NCBI GenBank assembly: GCA_040755755.1
Contig: JBFLZW010000001.1
Coordinates: 222,157-286,156, forward strand
Source: a bacterium
GTDB lineage: Bacteria; SZUA-182; DTGQ01
Length of the DNA stretch: 64,000 nt
Direction: 5' to 3'
Both the position numbers and the translations under genes were made by a program. Below are positions 34,975-43,752 of this stretch, piece by piece. Under the pieces are notes generated by a model, which did no database searches, was not told where the DNA came from, and saw only the letters and a program-made list of their open reading frames with translations. Position 1 is the stretch's first letter. Each line of letters starts with the position of its first letter.

Positions 34975-35940
34975 GGGTCGGACCAAGAGAACATATTGTT
35001 TTATTTACGATAGATGTTCCAATAATAGGTATTTTCATGTCTTAGAAGGCTATTTTGGGGGGTAAAATCGCTGCTGTAAGAAATCTGCTGAGGTTCCCGA
35101 AGCTCATAGCCATCATTTGTCTCTCTCGAAGTGCGCCCAGCGGCCTTAGTTCCAAGCTTTGCCTGCACATCCTCCACAAACTGCCTGCTGCCAACGGCGA
35201 GGCTGTCCGTCCATTTACTTTCCCGCGTTATCTGCCCGGCTGAGAGAGCATAGTCAACCTGGCTGCGATACAGCTCCTTCAGCTCATCCCTGCTTCCACA
35301 GTTGAGCAAACCCATTAAGCACTGGCAATCTATCAGTGTTATACCTTTGTCGAGGACTCTGTATCTCACTGTATCCGCTGAAGGGCCATTCTGAAGGGTG
35401 CCTGACGACGCCAGCTCTTACCATATTCATAGCAATATAGATCATGCAGTGCAGGAGGTGAGTATCACACTCTATGGCTGTCGCATGGTAGCGATCCTCC
35501 CAGTATGCCCCTTTACGATCTTTCCTTTGATTATACTCCTGGGCCGTCCGCCCGGCTATGAGCTGCATCGTTTTGGGTATTGCCTCACGGCAGCCGCCAT
35601 CCATCACCAGCAGGTGGATGTGATTGGAGGTCACTATGTAGTTCAATATCTGGACTCCATAGCGCTTTTTTGACTCAAACAGCCACTTGAGCCAACTTCG
35701 CCGATCGTGAGCAAACTTTAGCAGGAACTCTCTCTCATGGCACCTGTGGGTAATATGCCAGATATAACCTGGCAGATAATGCCTGTTTGCTCTTGGCATT
35801 CTTCACATCCCACCCTCTCTCTTCCTTCATTTTTCTTAGAAGGTTGATTTTTAACTCAAAATTGCCATTCTAAGGCCAAAACTGAGTGTCTATTTTGGGA
35901 TTATCTATTTTAATACCATATACTTACCGTGGTCCGACCC
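34975..35940. mobile_element. HUH (RAYT/Y1-type) transposable element, 966 bp
   Basis: The element is bounded by 11-bp inverted repeats GGGTCGGACCA / TGGTCCGACCC. Next to each end lie matching subterminal blocks (CTTAGAAGG followed by TTTTGGG) in inverted orientation. It encodes one Y1-type transposase, broken by a frameshift. The MITE at 32660-32970 shares both ends. No target duplication is visible, as expected for HUH single-strand transposition. Confidence 0.85.
35001..35799 (-). pseudogene. REP-associated tyrosine (Y1) transposase, frameshifted
   Basis: The first frame (35799 to 35284) carries the HUH motif H60-I-H62 in TSNHIHLLV and the catalytic Tyr at about 121 in YIAMNMVRAGVV, then EWPFSGYSEIQSPRQRY. 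After that the family C-terminus continues in another frame (GITLIDCQCLMGLLNCGSRDELKELY ... ESKWTDSLAVGSRQFV), down to 35001. One extra base near 35335-35345 explains the break. All catalytic residues lie before it, so a shortened product could retain some activity. Confidence 0.82.
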
Positions 35941-36053
35941 GGTAGTCCGGTAGTCGGGTAAATTATAGCATCCCAGATAAAAATGAGCAACTTCACCACA
36001 CTGGATTCAGGTTCATAATATATTAGCCATCAGATTTATTCTTTATCGCCGCC

Positions 36054-37736
36054 TCACTTCTCCAGCACGAAATTCCCCAGAAACAGCGCATCCAGGCCGG
36101 TATCGAAAAAGCAGCGTATTGCTTCTCTCGGATGATTAATGATCGGCTCTCCCTTGATATTGAAGGAGGTGTTGAGGAGGATATATTCACCAGTGAGTTT
36201 GCCAAACTCGTGGATCAATTCCCAGTACAGGGGGTTTGCTTCCTTTCGCACCATCTGGGGCCGGACCGTGCCGTCGACATGGACCACAGCCGGGATACGG
36301 TCTCTTTTTTCCGGTTTGACATCAAACGAGGTGATCATGAAGTATTCGTCCCGAAAGTCTTGCAGGTATTCTCCCGCCTTTTCCCAGAGGAGGGAGGGAC
36401 AGAAGGGGCGAAAGCTCTCCCGAAACTTTACCCGCTGGTTGATGATATCTTTATTTTCGGCCTTTAAGGGGCTCATCAGGATGGATCGGTTCCCCAGCGC
36501 ACGCGGGCCGCTCTCCATCCTGCCCTGAAACCAGCCGATGATCTTGTTCTCGGCCAGAAGGCTTGCGGCCACCTGGCCCGGGTCTTTCACGAAGGTGTAA
36601 TTGAGCTTTCGCTCTTTCAGGAGCTGTTCGATTTCCTGGTTGGAAAATTCCGGTCCGAAGGAGAGGCGGTCGAAACTTGTTCCCTGAAATTCCCGGTATT
36701 GATAATATACATACAGTGCCGCGCCCAGGGCGAGCCCTGAATCACCACAGTTGGGAAAGATGTGCTGCTCCTCGATCAGGTCTGCCCGTTCGTTCCAGAT
36801 CCGCTGATTCAGCTTGACATTCAGGAACACCCCGCCGGAGAAGGCCAGCCGCCTGCACTGCTCTTTTTCCGCCCAGCCGAAAATGTACTGCTTCAGGCAA
36901 TCCTCGAGCTTATATTGGGCTTCGGCAGCGATGTTTTCCCGGCCAAATCCTGCCGCCAGGCGCTCAACTTCGTAGGCTTCGTCGAAATGAAACTGCGTGG
37001 AGCCGTTTTCAACCCAATAGTAGGCCGGACCAAGCCTGGTGGGCCGGATCAGGCTGGTTCCCCGGAATTGCGGGAAAAGCCAGTCCAGAGCACCGGCACA
37101 CCGCGAGCGATCCCCATAGGGGGCCAGACCCATGGTCTTTCCTTCACCGTCTCCGTGCCACCAGTGGAGGGCCTCGGTCACGATGCTGTAGGCCCAGCCT
37201 ATGGATGCCTCCCGGTAGAGCTGCTCCAGGGGCATTATTCTGTTTCCCTCACCCAGCCAGACCGCGGTCGAAACCTCATCCCCCGCGCCATCCACGGTGA
37301 AGATCAGGCATTTTGTGTTCGCTGGCCGGGTAAAGTAGGCTGAGGCTGCATGGGCCAGGTGATGTTCGACGTTGATCAGCTTTCCCTCATTCCAGAGCCT
37401 GAAGTCCGGAAAATAGAGAGGAACCTGAAGGCATTCGGAAGGAATGCCAAAGCCCAGAAAATCCATCACCATATGCCGCAGGGGGGAGCTTTTATCGATT
37501 CCCAGCACCACCCGAAGGTCTTTCGGGGTCCTTTTCCAGGGGAAGGCGATATAATCCACCTCATTGATATTTTTGAGACCGGCTGCCGACAGGCAATAGC
37601 TCATGGCCTGCGTTGGCACATGGTTACAATGCTTGAGCCGGGTAAATCTTTCCTCAGCCGCATCAGCCAGAATTTCTCCATCCCGTAGTATAGCCGCGCT
37701 GGAATCGTGACCGCAATGAATGCCAAGGACGATCAT
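36054..37736 (-). CDS. NodU/CmcH-family carbamoyltransferase
   Basis: These enzymes transfer a carbamoyl group from carbamoyl phosphate, via carbamoyl-AMP, to a hydroxyl of a sugar or antibiotic. The 560-residue protein begins MIVLGIHCGHDSSAAIL, with the metal-site motif HHLAHAASA at 125-133, and has a C-terminal domain with ESGPRALGNRSIL and LNTSFNIKGEPIINHP. Length is normal. It overlaps the GT4 gene upstream on the same strand by 4 nt. In this cluster it probably O-carbamoylates a surface glycan. Confidence 0.93.
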   Translation of the reverse strand: MIVLGIHCGHDSSAAILRDGEILADAAEERFTRLKHCNHVPTQAMSYCLSAAGLKNINEVDYIAFPWKRTPKDLRVVLGIDKSSPLRHMVMDFLGFGIPSECLQVPLYFPDFRLWNEGKLINVEHHLAHAASAYFTRPANTKCLIFTVDGAGDEVSTAVWLGEGNRIMPLEQLYREASIGWAYSIVTEALHWWHGDGEGKTMGLAPYGDRSRCAGALDWLFPQFRGTSLIRPTRLGPAYYWVENGSTQFHFDEAYEVERLAAGFGRENIAAEAQYKLEDCLKQYIFGWAEKEQCRRLAFSGGVFLNVKLNQRIWNERADLIEEQHIFPNCGDSGLALGAALYVYYQYREFQGTSFDRLSFGPEFSNQEIEQLLKERKLNYTFVKDPGQVAASLLAENKIIGWFQGRMESGPRALGNRSILMSPLKAENKDIINQRVKFRESFRPFCPSLLWEKAGEYLQDFRDEYFMITSFDVKPEKRDRIPAVVHVDGTVRPQMVRKEANPLYWELIHEFGKLTGEYILLNTSFNIKGEPIINHPREAIRCFFDTGLDALFLGNFVLEK

Positions 37737-38989
37737 TGGCCTTCCTCCCTTCCTTTGTGGTTATATCGATTGACTACATCCTGATATATCCGGAGCAGAT
37801 TATCAGCCACCGCTTCAGGGTTATTGATCCGTTGCGCCGTGGTCCTGGCTGCCTGGGAAAGCCGGGCAACCAGGTTATCATCGGTCAATACCTGCTCCAG
37901 TGATTCGGCCAGAACCGCAGCATCTCCCCGGGGAAACATCAGGCAGGTTTTATCATGCTCAGCCAGGGAAAAAAGCCCTCCGACAAACGGGGCCACGACC
38001 GGGGTTCCCACCAGCATGGCCTCCTGCAGGCTGTTTGAGCTGTTTTCAAGATGAGAGGCTATGGCCAGAACCCGGACCATCGATAATACTTCAGCCAGTT
38101 GTCCTGCATCCTTGAAGCCGCAAAAAAGGACTTTATCCTGCAAGCCCAGTTGCTGTACTTTTCTTCTTAAAAAAGCTCCATAACCCTTGTGCGGAAAAGA
38201 TCCATAGATGGAAAGGGTAACTTCAGGAATTTTCCGGCTGAGCAGGGAAACCGCCTCCACAAGGCAATCGACCCCTTTATATGCAGAGCAGGAGGAAACA
38301 CAGGCAATGGTTGCTGGCCGTGCCGACTCAAGCGACCACTCCACCTCGGAGAATTCTTTTCTCATCACCTCATGGCTTTGATAATAGACATATTCACCAT
38401 TTCCAGCCAGGCTCATTAAGTGGCTTTTATCCCAGAGAGTCCGACCGATAAAGAAGCGGTTCATACGGAATATCCTGCGCTCGGTTTTAGTCTTCCTTTT
38501 CACTATCAGGTAGGATTTCATGATTCCCGGCGAGCGGAGGATATCCTTCCAGCCCATGCTGCCGAAATACACCTTAACCAGGGCGGACAGGATACCCTGA
38601 AGGGAAACCACTACGGGTTTATCAACCAGCCCGGCGATGAGCCCGTAGAACTCTTCAGTCCCATGCACATGGATAAGATCGGGATTGAACTCCTCGACGA
38701 CCCCCAGACAGTCAGTCAGTTCTTTCCCGTACGATTGCAGATACTCGCAGATCCTCGATTTGGGAAAACAGAAGTAGGTGACCCCATCGAAATCGAATCT
38801 CCGGGATTCTGAAATCCCTGCAATGGCACAGGCAATACCAAGATGATTCTCCGTGCCTGGCCGGAATTCCGGAAAGTTGATCAGGGCCTCCTTTAAAGCA
38901 GGCATCCAGCAGCCCATGTAATCTCCCGCAAGCCCCAGGTGCCGGACCATCTCCGGGAACGGGGTGTTAACGAGCCAGAGAATTCTCAT
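37733..38989 (-). CDS. Glycosyltransferase family 4
   Basis: The 418-residue GT-B protein starts MRILWLVNTPFPEM. It has IACVSSCSAYKGVDCLVEAVSLL at the domain linker and ASHLENSSNSLQEAMLVGTPVVAPFVGGLFSLAEH in the donor domain (EX7E-like ENSSNSLQE). Its start codon lies about 10 nt from a heptad array and has no Shine-Dalgarno. It is coupled to the carbamoyltransferase gene by a 4-nt overlap. Confidence 0.9.
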   Translation of the reverse strand: MRILWLVNTPFPEMVRHLGLAGDYMGCWMPALKEALINFPEFRPGTENHLGIACAIAGISESRRFDFDGVTYFCFPKSRICEYLQSYGKELTDCLGVVEEFNPDLIHVHGTEEFYGLIAGLVDKPVVVSLQGILSALVKVYFGSMGWKDILRSPGIMKSYLIVKRKTKTERRIFRMNRFFIGRTLWDKSHLMSLAGNGEYVYYQSHEVMRKEFSEVEWSLESARPATIACVSSCSAYKGVDCLVEAVSLLSRKIPEVTLSIYGSFPHKGYGAFLRRKVQQLGLQDKVLFCGFKDAGQLAEVLSMVRVLAIASHLENSSNSLQEAMLVGTPVVAPFVGGLFSLAEHDKTCLMFPRGDAAVLAESLEQVLTDDNLVARLSQAARTTAQRINNPEAVADNLLRIYQDVVNRYNHKGREEGQ

Positions 38990-39001
38990 TTTTTAAGAAT
39001 T

Positions 39002-39103
39002 CAGGAGTCAGGAGTCAGAATTCAGGAGTCAGGAGTCAGGAGTCAGAATTCAGAATAAAGACTTTCTTTTCTCCTGACTTCTGTCTTCTGTCTCCTGACT
39101 CCT
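39002..39103. repeat. CAGGAGT heptad array with inverted half
   Basis: Eight in-phase heptads (CAGGAGT and CAGAATT/CAGAATA variants, 39002-39057) are followed by an AT-rich spacer and then CTCCTGAC/TTCTGTC units in the opposite sense to 39103. The halves can form a long stem in the transcript between two co-oriented glycosyltransferase genes. Confidence 0.88.
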
Positions 39104-39109
39104 ATTGCC

Positions 39110-39985
39110 TTACCAGCCATTTTCCTTCCACATCATCCGTGCCGCGCGCCCAAGGCCATGCGGGCCGAACAGGGCCAGAGGCTCCCTGAGAGCCGCCTGG
39201 CTCAGCCAGCGCAGTGCCTCCCAAGGCGCACCATTGACCCATGCTTCGTAAGCCAGAGAAAGGCAGGTTTCAGCCAGGCACCTGCTGCTGATTCCCGGAA
39301 GGCGGGAAAGCCAGATGCGCTGAACGCGCCATTTTGCCCGCCAGACCTGGTGAAGGTGCCTGCCGGTCAGCGACCGGCTGTGTCTGCGGTAGAAATAGAG
39401 GGGCAGGTTGAGCGGCTTCATGGTGAAGCGGCCAAGCACCCGCAGCCAGTACTCGTAATCCTCAGCCAGAGCGCACTCCGGATTATAACAGCCCAGGACC
39501 TCATAGACCCGGCGGTGATAGAGAAAACAGGCCCCGACACCGTTTCCGACCAGCATCCGTTCAGGCGGCGGTACCGGCACGGATTGCAGCACATGACCAT
39601 ATTCATCGACCAGCGAGTAGTCGGCATAGACAAAATCAACCGCCGGATGCGCCTCCAGAAAGCGCACCATACACTCCAGGGCTTCGGGAGCATAGAAGTT
39701 ATCATCCGAGGTCCAGGTCAAGAGACCACCCGCAGCCTGCGCAAAGCCAGCATTCAATGCCCGTGCCAGCCCCTGGTTGGCGGGCAGGCTGATCCGGGTA
39801 AGGCGCTCGTCCCGATATTCCCTGATGATCGCTTCCGTGCTGTCCGTCGATCCATCGTTAACGATAATCAGCTCCAGATGAGCATAGGTCTGATCCAGAC
39901 AGGACTGGATAGCCTGACGAAGGTACCGGCGTCCATTGTGCGTAGGCAGAACAATGCTGACCAGTTTTCCCTGCCGAGTGTTCAT
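39110..39985 (-). CDS. Glycosyltransferase family 2
   Basis: The 291-residue GT-A protein has SIVLPTHNGRRYLRQAIQSCLDQTY, IIVNDGSTDST and NQGLARALNAGFAQAAGGLLTWTSDDNFYAPEALE. The usual DxD metal motif appears as SDDN. A catalytic-type acidic residue is in ALAEDYEYWLRV. The C-terminal region contains a proline-poor helical tail without clear membrane helices. Its start overlaps the end of the epimerase gene by 4 nt. Confidence 0.93.
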   Translation of the reverse strand: MNTRQGKLVSIVLPTHNGRRYLRQAIQSCLDQTYAHLELIIVNDGSTDSTEAIIREYRDERLTRISLPANQGLARALNAGFAQAAGGLLTWTSDDNFYAPEALECMVRFLEAHPAVDFVYADYSLVDEYGHVLQSVPVPPPERMLVGNGVGACFLYHRRVYEVLGCYNPECALAEDYEYWLRVLGRFTMKPLNLPLYFYRRHSRSLTGRHLHQVWRAKWRVQRIWLSRLPGISSRCLAETCLSLAYEAWVNGAPWEALRWLSQAALREPLALFGPHGLGRAARMMWKENGW

Positions 39986-41139
39986 GATGGTGTCTCTGTT
40001 CGGACTTTGATTTCGGTATGCACCCTGGTATGCTCAAGGAGAATCGAGACGATTCTGGCAGCAGCCCTGCCGTCACCATAGGGATTTCGCCGGGCAGCCA
40101 TAGCCGTACGGGCAGCCGGATCACGCAGGATGCGTCCTGCTTCGGCCACAATCCTTTCCTGCCGCGTACCCACCAGCCGGACCGCACCGGCCTCGACACC
40201 TTCAGGCCGCTCGGTTTTATCCCGCATCAAAAGGACCGGCACGCCAAAACTGGGGGCCTCCTCCTGGATGCCGCCCGAGTCAGTGAGGATCAGCGATGAC
40301 CGCTTCATCAGATGAACCAGGGAGAGATAGTCCAGCGGCTCGAGCAGGCTGAGGTTCGCCACCCCCGACAGGATATCCTGGACAGGCTGGCGCACATTCG
40401 GATTCAAGTGCACCGGATAGACGAAGTGTACGCCGTCATCGGCAAACATTCCGGCCAGTTGACGGACAGCCAGGCACAATTGCCGCAAAGGCTCACCAAA
40501 GCTCTCCCTCCGGTGAGCAGTGATCAGGACGAGCCTTCCTTTGCGCGGCAAGGCAGCCAGGGGGCCGCAGGACCAGTCATACTCTCTGGCCGCCACTTCG
40601 AGCAGGGCATCGATTACCGTATTGCCGGTAACGAAGATATTCCGGGCAGGGCAGCCTTCAGCCAAAAGCGCCCGCCGGGCAAACTCGGTCGGAGCAAAGT
40701 GGATATCAGCCAGAAGGTCTGCCAGCCTGCGGTTGATCTCTTCGGGAAAGGGCTGGCAGCGGTCCTGAGTCCTTAAGCCCGCCTCGATGTGGCCGAATCT
40801 GACCCGGTGGTAAAAGGCCACCAGACCCGCTACCAGCACGGTGGTCGTGTCCCCCTGCGCCAGGACCCAGTCAGGCCGGACCTCCCGGATAACCGGATCA
40901 AGCCCGGCGCAAAGGTCTGCGGTCAGGCAGGACAGGGACTGGTCCGGTCTCATCAGGTTCAGATCGTAATCAGGCCGCAGTGAGAACAGCTCCAGCACCT
41001 GATCGAGCATCTGCCGGTGCTGAGCGGTGACGCAGAGCACTGAGTGAAAATATTCCGGATACCGCGCCAGTGCCTGAATCACCGGAGCCATTTTGATGGC
41101 TTCGGGGCGGGTGCCCACAATGCTCAGAATGGTCAACAT
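39982..41139 (-). CDS. wecB: UDP-N-acetylglucosamine 2-epimerase (non-hydrolysing)
   Basis: This interconverts UDP-GlcNAc and UDP-ManNAc, supplying ManNAc-type sugars. The protein starts MLTILSIVGTRPEAIKMAPVI, has VLAQGDTTTVLV, RFGHIEAGLRTQDR, FPEEINRRLADLLAD, LITAHRRESFG and LTDSGGIQEEAPSFGVPVLLMRDKTERPE. Active-site Asp, Glu and His are all present. The ATG at 41139 is preferred over a TTG four codons upstream. It overlaps the pyruvyltransferase gene by 7 nt. Confidence 0.95.
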   Translation of the reverse strand: MLTILSIVGTRPEAIKMAPVIQALARYPEYFHSVLCVTAQHRQMLDQVLELFSLRPDYDLNLMRPDQSLSCLTADLCAGLDPVIREVRPDWVLAQGDTTTVLVAGLVAFYHRVRFGHIEAGLRTQDRCQPFPEEINRRLADLLADIHFAPTEFARRALLAEGCPARNIFVTGNTVIDALLEVAAREYDWSCGPLAALPRKGRLVLITAHRRESFGEPLRQLCLAVRQLAGMFADDGVHFVYPVHLNPNVRQPVQDILSGVANLSLLEPLDYLSLVHLMKRSSLILTDSGGIQEEAPSFGVPVLLMRDKTERPEGVEAGAVRLVGTRQERIVAEAGRILRDPAARTAMAARRNPYGDGRAAARIVSILLEHTRVHTEIKVRTETPS

Positions 41140-42173
41140 GGAACACAACACCGAACGGCGGCAGTGGCCACATTATTGAATATGGCCCTCATGATCGCAT
41201 GGATCTCCTGCCTGCTCTTTTCCCGGAAATCGAGCAGATTCTCCCTGATTCCGGAATATTCTTTTTTCAGGTACCCAATGCCTGGCGCCAATTCTGCAAG
41301 GTTGAACAAATCAATGGATAGCTGCTCCATACCTGCCGCCTTGCAGAATTCTGCATTCTTGGGCTGATACGACAGCGAAAGAAAAGGAATCCCCATCTGG
41401 CAGGCAAAGATCAGAGAATGCAGCCGCATTCCCGCAAAGTAGCGGCAGGGGAGGTAGGAATCGGGTGAAAACACATCATCCACCTCGTCAAAAAATGGCC
41501 TTAAAAACTCTGAATCCGTTTCCCCACCAGCCTCGGTGTACAAAGGAACCGGAACCAGCCGGGAAAAGTTATCTTGCAATATCTTCACAATCCCCTCTGG
41601 CTTCCATTTCTGGAGGGGGTAAATCCGCTCCAGAATGGGAAAGCGATGGTTGAGGCGCTGCATCCAGCGGTCATACCGCCCGCCGTGCTCACCTCTCCAG
41701 TATGGCCACGGTCTGAGATTTACACCGCAGGTGTCAGATGAGACCGGATCGATGATTTCAAAAGGGTAGAGGAAGCTCACATCAGGGCCGACGATGACCT
41801 TGAAGTGACAGCCAAAGAGTTTCCGGCTCGCCTCATCCCTGACCAGGATGAATTCCGCCCTGTCCTTGATTACTTCGATGAGTCTCAGGTTATCCGAGTG
41901 GCAAGCCTCGACGCTGATACCCACACACCCAAACCGTGCTTTCAGGCGTTCGATCAGAGGGGCATAAATGCCAAATCCCCGCAGGATCAGTCCGCCTCCC
42001 CCGAAAAGGACATAGTCGCAGCGGTTTAAGTCCTCGATTCTGGCCAAGGCATCGTCAAGCCCTGCTGTAACGAGAAAATCGCTCCCGCCAAAGAATTGCC
42101 GGAGGCAAAAGAGCATTCGCTCATCACCGGCATTTTCATGCCCGTACCAGCCGATGAGTCCAAGGCGCATCAC
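41133..42173 (-). CDS. Polysaccharide pyruvyltransferase family protein
   Basis: The 346-residue protein has the family N-terminus LGLIGWYGHENAGDERML and FGGGGLILRGFGIYAPLIERL, then DEASRKLFG, GPDVSFLYPFEI and MRLHSLIFACQMGIPFLSLSYQPK. WcaK/CsaB-type enzymes add a ketal pyruvate to glycan sugars from phosphoenolpyruvate. Some members of the family act differently, so the reaction is probable but not certain. Both ends overlap neighbouring genes by a few bases. Confidence 0.9.
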   Translation of the reverse strand: MMRLGLIGWYGHENAGDERMLFCLRQFFGGSDFLVTAGLDDALARIEDLNRCDYVLFGGGGLILRGFGIYAPLIERLKARFGCVGISVEACHSDNLRLIEVIKDRAEFILVRDEASRKLFGCHFKVIVGPDVSFLYPFEIIDPVSSDTCGVNLRPWPYWRGEHGGRYDRWMQRLNHRFPILERIYPLQKWKPEGIVKILQDNFSRLVPVPLYTEAGGETDSEFLRPFFDEVDDVFSPDSYLPCRYFAGMRLHSLIFACQMGIPFLSLSYQPKNAEFCKAAGMEQLSIDLFNLAELAPGIGYLKKEYSGIRENLLDFREKSRQEIHAIMRAIFNNVATAAVRCCVPC

Positions 42174-42760
42174 TGCTCTCCATAGGTCCAGAGCATGTCA
42201 AAGGGCATATCGATAACCGCTCCTTCTACCCTGCCGGAAAACACCCGGTTATACAGTGAGTAGAAAATCTGGGGAACCGCAGCCACCGGGTACTCTCTGG
42301 AGCCCTCCACCCCCGGAACCATGTCGGGCTTCCCCCCCTCTGTCCTCTTCAGTCCGCTGTCCGTATCAGGGTAAAAGAGGAGGAGCCTGTCAGCCAGCCT
42401 GCGGGCATGGCTGATCAGCCTGACCTTGCCATCATCGTCGAAACACTGAACCAGACCACTGTTCCAGATCAGGTCATAGCGGCGCGAGTGAGAGAAGAAA
42501 TCCTCCACCAGCAGGTCCGCCGTCAATCCATACCGGCGAAAGTTTCTGGCAGCCTGAAGAATCGGCTCCTCACGCACATCGAGAAGAGTGATCCGGTATC
42601 CTTTTCGAGCCAGCCTGAATGAAATGTGCCCGGTGGAACTGCCCGCTTCCAGGATAGAAAATCCCTGATCGAGGAACTTCACCAGGATCTGATAAAAAGC
42701 CTGGCTGGTTTTGCTCCACTCGTAGGGACTGTGCCACCTTTTCAGCCACAATCCGACCAT
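42170..42760 (-). CDS. SAM-dependent methyltransferase (class I)
   Basis: The 196-residue protein has motif I SILEAGSSTGHISFRLA and the following acidic strand ITLLDVREEPILQAA. DLIWNSGLVQCFDD is at motif IV position. The N-terminal HSPYEWSKTSQAFYQIL helix is typical of sugar-cluster methyltransferases. It probably methylates a glycan or its lipid-linked precursor. It overlaps the upstream six-hairpin gene by 19 nt and the pyruvyltransferase gene by 4 nt. Confidence 0.85.
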   Translation of the reverse strand: MVGLWLKRWHSPYEWSKTSQAFYQILVKFLDQGFSILEAGSSTGHISFRLARKGYRITLLDVREEPILQAARNFRRYGLTADLLVEDFFSHSRRYDLIWNSGLVQCFDDDGKVRLISHARRLADRLLLFYPDTDSGLKRTEGGKPDMVPGVEGSREYPVAAVPQIFYSLYNRVFSGRVEGAVIDMPFDMLWTYGEQ

Positions 42761-43752
42761 AGCCGCTCCAGTTGACAGAAATACTTTGTCCCCCAGGAAT
42801 TGATTTCGGTGTGAACATGATGATCGAGATTCCCTTCGGCATCCGCATATTGAAACAATCCGCCGCTGTCATGACGGGACTGAACGCCCCTGGCCCAGGC
42901 CAGGATTTGGCCTGATTCCTCCTTAAAGCCGGCCTTGAAAAGAAGCATGGCCATCTGAACGCTTCCGGAAACATATGCATAGGGCAATTCGGGAGAATAG
43001 GCTAAAAATCCGCTGGGGTGAAGCCGGGGGAGGATTTTATCTTTCAGTTGATCGCGGACAAACTCCATTTCTCCGATCGCCGCCAAACCTTCCAGGCAGT
43101 AAGCCATGGGATGAGTCAGGTGAATCGTGCAATTTCTCCGGCCAAAGAGAGCCAGTTTTTCCGCCGCCAGCCGGTACCGTGCCTCACCGCTCAATTCACT
43201 GAGCAGGAGCAGTCCCTCGATATTTTTAACCTGAATAGGGGAGAGGGACGTTCCCCAGGTTCCGGTTTTTTCCGCATACCGTGCCCTGGCGCGAAGATCA
43301 TAGACCGGAAACATGCTGCCATCGGGCAGTTGCATGCTGCACACGAACCCGGCACATGCAATTGCCCTGTCAAGATAGCTCTCTGTGCCTGTCCGTTTGT
43401 ACAGGCTCACCAGGCCGTGCATGATCTGTGCGGTGTCAAACGTATAGAGCATGTGCCGGTTGGAGAAGCTGGGAAAGCCTCCGCACGGATCCTGTATCCT
43501 GATCAGCCGCGCCGCAGCTTCCAGGATTTGAGCCGGAACATCGCCATTGCGGGCTTCATCGGCGAAATAGCTGAGCAGGTATCCGGTAACCTCCGGATAG
43601 GGTTTGACCCATCTGCGGCTTGTAACATCATACGAATGGGCCAGCCCGCTCCGGATGCAGGAAAGCAGGAATTTTTCAGCGGATGCGATCGAGCTTCTCG
43701 CTTCCCCGGGCACGATCCGGTTCTTAATTTCTGCTGTGCACGATATCATCAA
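42742..43752 (-). CDS. Six-hairpin (alpha/alpha barrel) protein, prenyltransferase/glycosidase-like
   Basis: The 336-residue protein repeats helical hairpins with YPEVTGYLLSYF, DPCGGFPSFSNRHMLYTFDTAQIMHGLVSLYKRTGT, MQLPDGSMFPVYD, CLEGLAAIGE and INSWGTKYFCQLERL. This pattern is seen in (alpha/alpha)6 proteins such as polysaccharide-cluster lyase or terpene cyclase-like folds. No catalytic residue set could be assigned with confidence. The cluster context suggests glycan modification or a substrate-binding role. The end overlaps the methyltransferase start. Confidence 0.75.
   Translation of the reverse strand: MMISCTAEIKNRIVPGEARSSIASAEKFLLSCIRSGLAHSYDVTSRRWVKPYPEVTGYLLSYFADEARNGDVPAQILEAAARLIRIQDPCGGFPSFSNRHMLYTFDTAQIMHGLVSLYKRTGTESYLDRAIACAGFVCSMQLPDGSMFPVYDLRARARYAEKTGTWGTSLSPIQVKNIEGLLLLSELSGEARYRLAAEKLALFGRRNCTIHLTHPMAYCLEGLAAIGEMEFVRDQLKDKILPRLHPSGFLAYSPELPYAYVSGSVQMAMLLFKAGFKEESGQILAWARGVQSRHDSGGLFQYADAEGNLDHHVHTEINSWGTKYFCQLERLWSDCG

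Noticed and set aside
38999..39105. CRISPR-like array
   Set aside because: The units are 7 nt with no unique spacers and occur singly at many loci; no cas genes are present.
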